A stretch of 15,161 nucleotides of DNA from Rodentolepis nana (GCA_900617975.1 UZAE01014327.1:1-15161), one strand, 5' to 3'; shown: positions 1-9,950, numbered from the stretch's first letter. Notes: generated by a model from the sequence alone, not told the origin. Numbers and translations are program-made.

Positions 1-256
1 ATCGAGTGAGACTTGAAGTACCAAGAAATGAAATAAACAATTTCGTGAATCTGGGAGGATTCTAAACGTCATTTCACTCATCACATAGTCAGGACAAGAA
101 ACTAACTAAAACAGATAATTGATAACTCAAAAGGAGTGGAACTTATTCGAAAAATGTTTACCGACTTTTAATAGATACAACATCTCAAATCGCACTTAAA
201 TATGTAAATTACTTAATTTAAAGGTGATAGCTTTCCTACGATGGGAATAATGGGAG
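1..256. other. AT-rich intergenic DNA, no feature seen
   Basis: I find no long reading frame, RNA-like fold or repeat family member here. It lies downstream of the tRNA-like gene on that gene's strand. Confidence 0.6.
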
Positions 257-318
257 AAAACATTTTTTCAAATGACAGGCCTTACGATATTTACCAATAG
301 TACTAAAGGTATCGCCGT
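257..318 (-). repeat. SINE-like 3' tail fragment directly downstream of the tRNA-Pro
   Basis: Positions 268-280 match 4847-4859 exactly for 13 bases (TCAAATGACAGGC). An ungapped alignment of 268-303 with 4847-4882 gives 26 of 36 identities by hand count. In both places a T-rich run on the plus strand follows the same edge, meaning an A-rich tail on the minus strand. The fragment has the orientation a tRNA-headed SINE would need. The match is short and may be chance beyond the 13-mer. Confidence 0.4.
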
Positions 319-390
319 GGGCTCAGCCGGGATATGAACCCGGGACCTCTCGCACCCAAAGCGAGAACCATACCCCTAGACCACTGAGCC
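319..390 (-). tRNA. tRNA-Pro (anticodon TGG), T-loop mutated; possibly a pseudogene or SINE head
   Basis: The 72-nt minus-strand sequence folds as a full cloverleaf. The acceptor stem is GGCTCAG/CTGAGCC with discriminator C, usual for eukaryotic tRNA-Pro. The anticodon stem is CTCGC/GCGAG with loop TTTGGGT, so the anticodon is TGG and reads CCA. The T stem is CCGGG/CCCGG. No intron is present. The T-loop reads TTCATAT, so the near-universal A58 is T. This breaks the T54-A58 pair, removes the m1A58 site and weakens the B-box. No T-run follows at once; the first TTTT is at 260-257. Downstream sequence resembles the 3' end of the local SINE family. It may be a working gene, a decayed copy or the head of a tRNA-derived SINE. 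Confidence 0.85.
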
Positions 391-461
391 ACGCTCACCG
401 CATTTAAAATGTTTACTAACTGTATAATTAAAAATTGTAAGCCCAATTACGGAACATGGCG

Positions 462-467
462 TTTATT
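462..467 (-). promoter_or_regulatory. Likely beta-tubulin poly(A) signal AATAAA
   Basis: AATAAA reads on the minus strand at 467-462, about 207 nt downstream of the tubulin stop. It is the first canonical hexamer I see after the stop. It implies a short 3' UTR ending near 440-450. This rests on the motif and its position only. Confidence 0.6.
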
Positions 468-673
468 TTCACTCAAAAGTAAAATTAAATTTCGAAAACA
501 GTGTTGCACACCTTATATAATGCTAAAATGAGAACAAAAGGCAGATAAAAAGCACATCACGGGTTTACACATTGCAGAAGATGAAATTAGTACTGGAAGA
601 GGTTCAGAAAAGACAGTTAGGAAAGTAGACAACACGGAAGGGGGGAGATGGAAGGGAATCCGTCTAGGGCCAT

Positions 674-3011
<2,338 letters not shown>

Positions 3012-3240
3012 TTTGCTTTAGAATTCTACCGAGAGCTGAGGCAAGAGCGTCAGTCGCAATGATAACGATTACGCTTTGAACAGTGCGAGGTACTCGCGGA
3101 GTTCGCAAGGCTTGGATTTCGTGACTCAATGCGCACAGCAACAATCCCTGTCCTGATTGGCCCATGCACTAAAAGGCCAATCACAGCTCCACAAGTTTCA
3201 GTGGCTTCGATCGTCCAACTTGCCTACTTTGCGTGCGGCC
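3012..3240 (-). promoter_or_regulatory. Beta-tubulin 5' UTR and promoter region
   Basis: This stretch upstream of the start codon is visibly richer in G, C and CpG than the flanking DNA, as expected of a housekeeping-type promoter. It contains two CCAAT boxes (3154-3183) and a TGACTCA motif at 3122-3128 that matches the AP-1 consensus. I see no convincing TATA box. The transcription start is not determined, and a noncoding 5' exon cannot be excluded. Confidence 0.55.
3154..3183. promoter_or_regulatory. Inverted pair of CCAAT boxes (NF-Y type)
   Basis: TGATTGGCC at 3154-3162 and GGCCAATCA at 3175-3183 are perfect reverse complements separated by 12 bases. Each arm contains the CCAATC core preferred by the NF-Y/CBF factor, one on each strand. 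The pair sits about 143-172 bases upstream of the tubulin start codon, a usual distance for CCAAT boxes. NF-Y binding is inferred. Confidence 0.55.
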
Positions 3241-4801
3241 GTAAGTGCCTACGAATACACGCGATTTGTGCCTGTCGGAGGTGATACAACGCACACATAA
3301 ATTGCGAGAATGTAGACAGGCAAGTGTGAATCGTCATAACATCCATTATCTCTTAAATGCTATTGGTTGGCAGGTAACCGTGCGGTACATGACTCAACAA
3401 AATATAGCTTTTGCAGATCTGTTTACCCTTATATCACTTGTGATTGTTAATGGTGCAATTCCGCTAACGGCATATTAGTTTTATGGCCTTTGGAAATCTT
3501 AGCTTTGTTGTGATCAAAGCTAGAATTGATCTGACAAATGGCCAAAATTGTTTCAAATAAGGAAGTAGTTTACAATTCGCACCCAGTACATTAACTATCG
3601 AAGTGCTTCAAATCATCATTATTAATACAAAAAATATATTTAAAATACTAGGATTAGCTAACATATTATTAATAGCGACATGTTTTAATAATATAAATAA
3701 ATAATATAAAATATGAATTGACTATCACAAGCACACAAGTGTGTTTACTCCTTTGATATTCAGCTATCATTAATCGATTTGTCCAGTTCTCCAAAATGGT
3801 AGTGAAGGAACGAGCAAAGAGATTTTTACAAAACTGAGAGTTTGCTAAGGAGGTTTAAATTATGCGCGCGTGGCAATGTATTCGCGTTTATTTAAAATCT
3901 AAATTTAGTCTTTCGAATATTTTTTCTGCTCAATTTGAGCCATCAAGGTCTAGCAAACGCTATACGCCGTAAAAGAGTATTCAAAACCATCTGTCATTTT
4001 AGATCTTTTCCTCGAACTAAAACGCCCTAAATAGTTCGGTTTGTATATTATTAAACAGGCAAGCGTACATAAAAATGGTGTCTATTAAATTTACACAATA
4101 TGCAATAGTTTATTTTTGAGAAAAAGGTGAATTACTCAGCAATTAGATCAAATGTCACTCCGAAATGTGGTCCTTTTTCCGATCTATGCCTGTCAAATTA
4201 GCCAGATATTTGACATTTGAATATTTTGGCTATCGTTTAGCTTGTAGTTCTGTTTACCAGATCCAACAACTCATATTCACATAGACACAAATATTTTAAT
4301 AAGTAAGAACGGCAAAACTCGCTCAATACACATTAACGTGTCATTTTCATTGTTTAAAACGGCAGAAGTACCATAAAATAAGCAAAATTTAACTTTCGAA
4401 AGGATGCTTTTAGGAAGGTGAAAATGTCAGACCGTTTGTAGGCGAAAAATCGAAATGCAAATAGCGTTAGGGCATTTTTCACCACGCAAATGGCAGTTCT
4501 GTTTCATTTACCTTTTTTCCAATCTATCGGTTAGCGAAATGCTGCGCTACAAAATAAATACAGTTTAGAGGTTTCTTATCACTTCAGACGGTGTTGGGGG
4601 GGGGGGGATTTATTGACATTAATGAAGAGTAGGAGGTAGAAACTTGTAGAATATGAAGCTTTTCAATGATAGAGGTGAACTTATAGGTCTATGAGTCTAC
4701 ACTCATTTTAGAATTAAGTTTGGTCTGTGTTCCACAAGATCTTCCAATCCATATCGATTTTCAATATTGAGAAAATTGGACGGAGAAATTTTCTGCAGTC
4801 A
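3241..4801. other. AT-rich intergenic DNA upstream of beta-tubulin
   Basis: No gene is supported. An open frame at 3245-3478 has no recognisable domain. A 10-bp inverted repeat (TCAAATGTCA at 4148-4157, TGACATTTGA at 4211-4220) and a run of 12 G at 4596-4607 are the only visible structures. An open question is whether the CCAAT pair also drives transcription in this direction. Confidence 0.6.
4596..4607 (+). repeat. Poly-G tract, 12 bases
   Basis: This is an uninterrupted run of 12 G, one of several G or C homopolymers in the window. Such runs are prone to slippage and sequencing error. Confidence 0.9.
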
Positions 4802-4815
4802 ATAATGTTCCAAGT
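4802..4815. repeat. Target-site duplication, left arm, SINE copy 1
   Basis: ATAATGTTCCAAGT. Its partner at 5201-5214 differs at one base. Confidence 0.8.
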
Positions 4816-5200
4816 TATTATTATTATTACTATTATTATTATTATATCAAATGACAGGCGTCTTGATGGTTATCATTAGCCCTTTAGTTGACTTGGAGGC
4901 GTCTTGATGGTTATCATTAGCCCTTTAGTTGACTTCAGGCAACGCAGAGAGGAAGGTACATCAAATTGAAAAAAGTCGAGAGTGGAGGGGGAACAGAAGA
5001 GTGTTTCAAAGATGTAAAAGAGACAGACACAAAGGTAGAAAAAAGGTGAGGTGAGTACTATGGAAGTAGTCGAATATGACATACAGTGGGGTGATGGTAG
5101 TTTGAAGTAAGAACTCAACTGTCAGTCAATAGACTTTTTTGCCGTATGAGTATACGTTGCCCAGGATGCACCACGTGGAGGTAAGTCTATCGCACACCCC
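4816..5200 (-). mobile_element. SINE-like retroposon copy 1, with target-site duplication
   Basis: This is a full-length member of the local repeat family, read on the minus strand. It starts GGGGTGTGCGATAGACTTAC at 5200 and ends in an A-rich (TAA)n tail at 4846-4816. It is flanked by ATAATGTTCCAAGT (4802-4815) and ATAATGTCCCAAGT (5201-5214), a 14-bp target duplication with one mismatch. TSD plus an A-rich 3' tail are the signs of LINE-driven retroposition. No protein is encoded. A GGTGCATCCTGGG stretch near the 5' end resembles a Pol III A-box only loosely. A 38-bp segment is duplicated at 4857-4894 and 4898-4935, period 41, so this copy is longer than copy 3. Confidence 0.82.
4857..4935. 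repeat. Perfect 38-bp tandem duplication inside SINE copy 1 (period 41)
   Basis: The units at 4857-4894 and 4898-4935 are identical, separated by GGA. The other family members carry this segment once, so the duplication happened in this copy or in its assembly. Confidence 0.92.
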
Positions 5201-5214
5201 ATAATGTCCCAAGT
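5201..5214. repeat. Target-site duplication, right arm, SINE copy 1
   Basis: ATAATGTCCCAAGT directly abuts the GGGG start of the element (minus strand). It pairs with 4802-4815. Confidence 0.8.
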
Positions 5215-5681
5215 AATTTGGTATTGAGTGGATCATGTTGCACTGAAAGCAAATTGTCGTTGAGATGATCAGGCGAGAAATGTTGACGCTTTAAAGTTTT
5301 TCGAAATAATTTTTAAAGTAATTACTATTTGCATTTAAATATATACACATTTTTATATTTCAAGGTAAATAATTAAATGTCGAATTAGATTGTCCGCTAC
5401 GTTTGCTAATGGTCTTCGGTTCGAGCCCTTACAGTGACATTGAGGTGAGCTTGATTGACTAAATGTTCACAAAATATATAAATCACCCTAAATTGTAAAG
5501 TTATATGGCCAGCTTGAAACAGTTGACTCTTTTTAAGAATCGAGTGTCAGAAATTTAGTTTTATTCGCACTAGTAATTTGCAGGAGTGGTGATTAGACTC
5601 CGATATTAAGCAATTTGTTAGACTTTAATTAATAATAATAATAAAATTCTCTTGCCTTGTACTATGTTGAAACATTTAAAC
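5215..5681. other. Intergenic stretch with a tRNA-like B-box
   Basis: GGTTCGAGCCC at 5418-5428 matches the Pol III B-box consensus, and the preceding sequence has a faint tRNA look. I cannot fold a complete cloverleaf, so this may be an eroded tRNA-derived repeat. An (AAT)n run lies just before 5645. The rest shows nothing. Confidence 0.35.
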
Positions 5682-5811
5682 NTGGTGGGATCACAAAGGA
5701 ATTTTGTATTTTTTCAACTCATGCCGCAGAACCAAACGATAAATTCATATGTGCATGTTGAACAACTCGAAAAACTGAAGGATGCAATGGGCCATTATCA
5801 AATCGGCGAAA

Positions 5812-5922
5812 GGGTGTTGTTTTCCACACATCATTGATAACGCAAGGCCTAGGGTGTTGTTTTCCATCATGATAACGCAAGGCCTCCTCCCTTGTTGTTT
5901 TCCATCATGATAACGCAAGGCC
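5812..5922 (+). repeat. Triple repeat of the mariner HHDNARP segment
   Basis: Units at 5812-5849, 5852-5884 and 5892-5922 share GTTGTTTTCCA...TGATAACGCAAGGCC. Units 2 and 3 keep CATCATGATAACGCAAGGCC intact. Unit 1 has an extra ACA and an extra T. An active transposase has this motif once. Confidence 0.92.
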
Positions 5923-5973
5923 GTACACATATTTGAGACACATCTTAAAAATGCACCAAGGCGGACCACCCTC

Positions 5974-6024
5974 ACATCTTTGGTTACTCGGCAAAAACCC
6001 ATATCTTTGGTTACTCGGCAAAAA
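5974..6024 (+). repeat. 27-bp tandem duplication of the mariner TSLVTRQK segment
   Basis: ATCTTTGGTTACTCGGCAAA occurs within 5974-5997 and again within 6001-6024. The two units differ only at their first bases. Confidence 0.9.
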
Positions 6025-6089
6025 TTATTGGAAGAACGGGTTGGGGGGTTTTGTCACACCCACCATATAGCCCTGACCTTGCGCCTTAG

Positions 6090-6165
6090 GATTACCATTT
6101 GTTTCGTTCCATGCAACACTCTTTAAATGATTACCATTTGTTTCGTTCCATGCAAAACTCTTAAA
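6090..6165 (+). repeat. 39-bp tandem duplication of the mariner DYHLFRSMQ segment
   Basis: The third catalytic aspartate and its following residues (GATTACCATTTGTTTCGTTC...) occur at 6090-6128 and again from 6129. The period of 39 keeps the frame, but the second unit then loses a T after AACTC. Confidence 0.92.
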
Positions 6166-6277
6166 TGGTAAAATTTGTAACAACGCGGATGATGTCGGAT
6201 CAACCTAATTCAGTTTTTTAATAGCAAAGACCAGCTATTTTACGAAGGGGGCATTTTTACTCTGCCAGAAGGATGGA

Positions 6278-6430
6278 AAAAGGTCATCGACATGTAAAAG
6301 GTCATCGACAAGAACGGTCAATAGCTAATTGAATATCTAATTGAATATCGATCGACAAGAACGGCCAATATCTAATTGAATAAAGTTATTCGTCGACAAG
6401 AACGGCCAATATCTAATTGAATAAAGTTAT
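6278..6430 (+). repeat. Nested tandem duplications at the mariner transposase 3' end
   Basis: AAAAGGTCATCGACA occurs at 6278-6292 and 6296-6310. A unit of about 38 bp starting TCGACAAGAACGG occurs in a partial form at 6305 and fully at 6352-6389 and 6393-6430, a period of 41. CTAATTGAATA is repeated further inside the first unit. Confidence 0.9.
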
Positions 6431-6452
6431 ATTTTTAAACAAAAAATCCGGA

Positions 6453-6595
6453 TTTGCCTTCTTATTTGAAATCGGCAATGACTTAGCATACCTTCTTATT
6501 TGAATAGGCAATGACTTAGTTGCCTACCTAATATATATTGACTCAGAGAATTTGCCTTCTTATTTGAAATCGGCAATGACTTAGTTGTAACCTTA
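6453..6595 (+). repeat. Mariner 3' terminal segment present three times
   Basis: CCTTCTTATTTGAA followed by GGCAATGACTTAG occurs at 6453-6486, 6491-6531 and 6551-6595. Only the middle unit runs to a clean terminal GCCTACCTAA. The third reads GTTGTAACCTTA, and the first breaks off at GACTTAG. Confidence 0.88.
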
Positions 6596-6769
6596 TATAT
6601 TATTAAGTACTTAAGTACCCGCACACATATAGATGCATTACAATCACAGTGATTTGACGCATTGTATAAGGTAATAATTTCAAAAAATGCGAATGCGTTC
6701 AAATCCCAATGGAAATTCCTTGCCCAACACGAACGGTGGCAGAATGAAAGTCCCTCGCAGGCATTTAAA
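6596..6769. other. Short intergenic spacer
   Basis: GCGTTCAAATCCC at 6695-6707 is close to a Pol III B-box, but no A-box or stems can be paired with it. Nothing else is seen. Confidence 0.4.
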
Positions 6770-6971
6770 TCAAATAGCTGGCTTTAGGATAGCTATCATT
6801 AGACCTCTAGTTGACTTCGGGCTTCACAGGGGGGAGGAACATTTAAGTGAGAAAAAGTCGGGAGATGGGACAGAAGAGTGTTTCACAGATGTGAAAAAAA
6901 ACAGATAAACAAACAGACACAAAGGTAGAGAAAAATGTAAGGTGAGTACAGTGAAAGTTGTCAAATATGAC
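6770..6971 (-). mobile_element. SINE-like retroposon copy 2, 5' truncated
   Basis: It matches the 3' two thirds of copies 1 and 3: the TAGTTGACTTCGGGCTTCAC block, GGGAGGAACAT, ACAGAAGAGTGTTTCACAGA, then GGTGAGTACAGTGAAAG. Similarity stops at AAATATGAC near 6971, so the first hundred or so bases of the element (minus-strand sense) are missing. 5' truncation is typical of LINE-mediated insertion. AGGCATTT at 6759-6766 and 7023-7030 could be a short target duplication, but 8 bp is weak. Confidence 0.75.
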
Positions 6972-7131
6972 CAGTTAGAAATAAGAAATTTTTTTCGATT
7001 TTCACAACAGCCAAATAGGTGTAGGCATTTCCCGCTTGTGCTAATATGCACACTATCCAAAATTGAGAACAGTCACTGATGAATAGGTGGTCGCGAAAAG
7101 CGTTTTTTTCCAATAAATTGAAGTCAGCCTT

Positions 7132-7146
7132 TTAATCTGCCAATAT
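7132..7146. repeat. Target-site duplication, left arm, SINE copy 3
   Basis: TTAATCTGCCAATAT is identical over 15 bases to 7450-7464. Confidence 0.9.
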
Positions 7147-7449
7147 CTATTTATTTATTTATTTTAAATGGGAGGCGTTTTGATAGTTATCATTAGCCGA
7201 TTTCGGGATTCATAGAGAGGAGGAGTAGCATCAACGTGGCAAAAAGACGAGGAGGGGACAGAATATTGATTCACAAATTAAAATGAGACCGACAGATACA
7301 AAGGCAGAGAATAGGTAAGATAAGTACTGTGGAAATGGCCGAATATGACATACAGTGAGGTCATGGTAGTTTGAAGTCAGAATTCGACTGTCGCGTGAGT
7401 ATACTTTGCCCAGGGTGCACCACGAGGAGGTAAGTCTATCGCACACCCC
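7147..7449 (-). mobile_element. SINE-like retroposon copy 3, complete, with perfect 15-bp target-site duplication
   Basis: This is the cleanest copy of the family. On the minus strand it begins GGGGTGTGCGATAGACTTAC at 7449, runs about 280 bp without a reading frame, and ends in an (AAAT)n tail at 7165-7147. Perfect 15-bp duplications at 7132-7146 and 7450-7464 show insertion by target-primed reverse transcription and define both element ends. It agrees with copy 1 on the 5' end. Its internal sequence differs at many positions from copies 1 and 2, so the family is old or has subfamilies. The driving LINE is not in the window. Confidence 0.87.
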
Positions 7450-7464
7450 TTAATCTGCCAATAT
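7450..7464. repeat. Target-site duplication, right arm, SINE copy 3
   Basis: TTAATCTGCCAATAT, an exact partner of 7132-7146. Confidence 0.9.
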
Positions 7465-7493
7465 AAAAATTGGATGTCAAGGGAGTAAGCAAT

Positions 7494-7528
7494 GGGGGGG
7501 GGAGGGGGGGGGGGGGGGGGGGGGGGGG
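7494..7528 (+). repeat. Long poly-G tract, 35 bases with one A
   Basis: Nine G, one A at 7503, then 25 G. It could form G-quadruplexes and is likely length-variable. Its exact length should not be trusted. Confidence 0.92.
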
Positions 7529-7924
7529 TGAGCAGTTGATCTTACTTTTTCAACTTTGCCGATCTCAATTCTCTTCTGACTTAAATAATTCCAAAATTTT
7601 ATGGCCTTATAAAATTAGACCCCAAGCATCCGCTGCTTGCGTTCCAGGCACTATTTAGCATTAGGAAATGGTTAGGGAAAGTAAATTATTGTACAATTGA
7701 AACTACCTATATACTTAAGAATACTGATTAGGCAAAAAATAGTGTTACTATCAAAACCCCTCCGTTATTTCAGAGGAAATAGACATTTATGTCAAGTGGG
7801 GCACTAAAATCCTCCCACCCTCGTTGTAGTCAATGCAATGGATTATTAAAATAACTGAAGTACACCATGGGCCATCAACCTCTTGACCTCTAATTTTGAC
7901 ATATTTTAAGTATCTGAAAATACC

Positions 7925-7939
7925 GGGGGAGGGGGGGGG
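7925..7939 (+). repeat. G-rich tract
   Basis: Five G, one A, nine G. Confidence 0.9.
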
Positions 7940-8975
7940 TAATTTCGTGTAAGAACATACCATTTAAATGTTTTTTCGATCTGAAATCCAAACGCTCCAG
8001 CTAAAGTTAATTGTGCATCTGAACCTGAAAAGAACGTTGTTCATCCCAGATGATAGCTTGGCCTTATGTGGCTAATTTTCGAAGGCTCAAGCAGAAATCA
8101 CGTCAACGGATGATTACGAATAGGATATGAATTCTACTCACCGACATTTATCAGAAAATCGATTCTTAAGCAATAATTTTTTTCGACTGTGTCATCAATA
8201 CAGGTACGTGAGATGAGTCACAAATTTTCAGCGGAAATTCATCACTAAATCAAGGGATGTTAAGGCTGAGTTTCCTGCCAATGAAAGGTTAAAGGTGAAA
8301 ACAAAAGCTTTCAGCCATTTTCATGTCTGTCGATTAACCTACACGAAGTCTAATTGGTCCAATTTAAATTTTCCGCTCTCGGAGTGACAAAATGGAGTCT
8401 AAAATCCGGTTTAACATATCTGCGCATTAGATCACACAAATGACGCTGCAAAGAATTTCACGTCCATCGTATTGCGCATATTCAACATCTTACACTGAGT
8501 TCCTGAAGGTTGCCATCAATGTCCGTAATGCTAAGATGATTCCAAATTGCAGTAAATGGAGAGTTGAAGATAACAAGTAGAAGTGGCACGCACTGGTGAA
8601 CAAATATTGAATATAATGCTGTTTAGAATTCCAAAAAGTTCGATCAGGCATAGGACCTAATATTTTAGAACAATATCCAAATTGGCCCATTGTCAGCTGG
8701 GTGCACAACACTTGAGGAATACTGATCCCTTTGTATAATTAATGGAAATGGTCAGGATCTTATCGTTGAGACTGACAGACAAATTGGGTATCACTTGCAG
8801 ACTTTGAATGTTTTTATATTAAGACAAGGCAAAATGTTGATGGTTTAATTAATGCCACCTAATAGCCTTAATTGTGGATAGAAAATTTGCAAAAGAAGGT
8901 AAATCTGTTTGCCTATTTTTCAATTCGAACACCTTTAACAATGCATTCTTATAAATCTCGAAATTGAAGAAAGCT

Positions 8976-8988
8976 TGTGTGTGTGTGT
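8976..8988 (+). repeat. (TG)n dinucleotide microsatellite
   Basis: A short alternating T and G run of 13 bases. Confidence 0.85.
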
Positions 8989-9094
8989 CAGCTATTAAAA
9001 TTTACACTTAAACAATAACTTTATCTGCAAGAAAATATTTGGAAACATCTCAGTAAGAAAAAAAAGCGTTCGGCATTTTTGTTTTCAATTATTA

Positions 9095-9125
9095 CTCTCT
9101 TCCTCTCCCTCTCTCTCTCTCTCTC
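9095..9125 (+). repeat. (CT)n pyrimidine microsatellite
   Basis: An imperfect CT run with a pure CTCTCTCTCTCTCTC end. Mirror pyrimidine tracts like this can form triplex DNA. Confidence 0.88.
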
Positions 9126-9950
9126 AAAATGAAAGCAAACATTTTTATTATCAGATGAAATTCACATCAACGCATAGGAATTATTTATTACTCCACTTCA
9201 ACCGCGCATCCCTCTTTATTAACTAACAGTTCAGAAAATTACTCCTAACATCGTGGAGGTTGTTATGTGTTGCCTCAGTTGGCTTGCTAATTATACCCGA
9301 CAAGGTGGCAGTCATCTGATTGGTCAAAGGGGATATGATCGGTGAAGACCATTGTCCCTCCTATTGCAAGCGTTGGCAAAAGCACAATCTCCTTTCAGAA
9401 TTCATAGCTTGCTTTTCTTAATGGAGTATTATTATTAAATAAACTTCTCAAGTTGTAAGGGGTTCAATGACAATTATGATGTTAATTTGTGGAGTTTTAA
9501 ATGAGTTAGATGCAAAAAATTTTAGGAACGGAAAATCCATGCTTTAGGGTTCACAAAGGAAGAAGTCATGCAGCTTTTTAACTTAAGGAATTAATTTTTT
9601 TGCAGTGAATAAGTGAACGGAAGAAGTCAATACTAAGCAGTTTGCATTAACAGTGCAGTGAACTTGCTATCGTTGTTGGTATTTTCATAATTTTTTTCCA
9701 ATTTTGATTGGCAGACATCTTTCAAATGCTAATTCACGATATTGAAGGAAGAAAAACCAGTTGATTCCATTCTTTTAACTTATTTGCCTTAATTCAATTG
9801 AGATGCCGTCAATTTGTTCTGTTTTAACTATTTGTTGAATTTTGGGCAAGAAAAGCGTGAAGGATCATAACTTCGGATCAGGCTGCACTTATTTTATAAT
9901 TGGAGATCAATAACAAGCAACATTTTTATCACCTGTGGGTTTTCCATCAT

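Larger units (their letters stand above)
5683..6310 (+). pseudogene. Mariner transposase, broken C-terminal catalytic half
   Basis: Mariner transposases cut and paste their own element with a D,D34D triad. All three aspartate motifs are visible: WWDHKG with Asp codon 5689-5691; HHDNARP with Asp codon 5871-5873, also present at 5836 and 5909; and YSPDLAP, stop, DYHLFR with the last Asp at 6090-6092. Other family stretches are NQTINS and EQLEKLK (about 5732-5780), TSLVTRQKLLE (ending near 6033), HPPYSPDLAP, and FYEGGIFTLPEGWKKVID (ending 6292). The gene is dead. It has a two-base shift in the T-run near 5712, further shifts around the repeated motif, and TAG at 6087-6089 where the family usually has serine. 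The N-terminal half is absent. Confidence 0.88.
5682..6595 (+). mobile_element. Mariner-family DNA transposon remnant, 5' truncated and internally duplicated
   Basis: The plus strand carries the C-terminal half of a mariner transposase, followed by a 3' end that resembles a mariner terminal repeat. Read inward from 6531, the end is TTAGGTAGGCAACTAAGTCA, like other mariner termini, next to a TA. No matching 5' terminal repeat and no N-terminal DNA-binding half are visible upstream, so the 5' part is missing. Homology begins right after the single N at 5682. Many short pieces are tandemly repeated. The element cannot be autonomous. Confidence 0.85.
7529..9950. other. AT-rich intergenic DNA, no gene supported
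   Basis: No exon, RNA gene or member of the SINE or mariner families is visible. Small structures are a G-rich tract at 7925-7939, a short (TG)n at 8976-8988 and a (CT)n run at 9095-9125. Open frames here, such as 8490-8711 on the minus strand, carry no known motif. Confidence 0.6.

Noticed and set aside
3245..3478. Plus-strand frame of 77 codons next to the tubulin promoter, a possible divergent gene.
   Set aside because: No domain, no conserved motif and no splice context; the length is within chance for this window.
4876..5118. Open frames at 4876-5118, 6824-7060 and 13135-13353 (minus) sharing peptides such as CLFYIFE and LFCSPS; looks like a small protein family.
   Set aside because: They are the same strand of the SINE copies translated in similar frames. 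The similarity is at the DNA level, with indels and stops between copies, so no protein is implied.
5182..5200. Resemblance of the SINE 5' end (ACTTACCTC) to the 5' end of U1 snRNA, suggesting an snRNA-derived SINE.
   Set aside because: The match covers about nine bases and fails downstream, so it could be chance. The shared donor-like sequence explains it as well.
5812..5922. Regularly spaced repeats that could suggest a CRISPR-like array.
   Set aside because: Units are near-contiguous copies of a mariner coding motif with no unique spacers, in an animal genome.
6687..6908. Frames at 6687-6908 (plus) and 10124-10324 (minus) sharing VDFGLHRGEEH.
   Set aside because: Both are translations of the other strand of the same SINE. 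The rest of each frame is unrelated flanking DNA.
6759..7030. AGGCATTT at 6759-6766 and 7023-7030 as a target duplication of SINE copy 2.
   Set aside because: Eight bases is short, and about 50 bases of unexplained sequence lie between the element's end and the right arm.
7470..7658. Frame with a long glycine run.
   Set aside because: The glycines are only the poly-G tract.
9300..9340. GATTGGTC (CCAAT on the minus strand) near 9318 as a second promoter.
   Set aside because: A lone CCAAT core with no nearby coding exon or CpG-rich patch is not evidence of a promoter.
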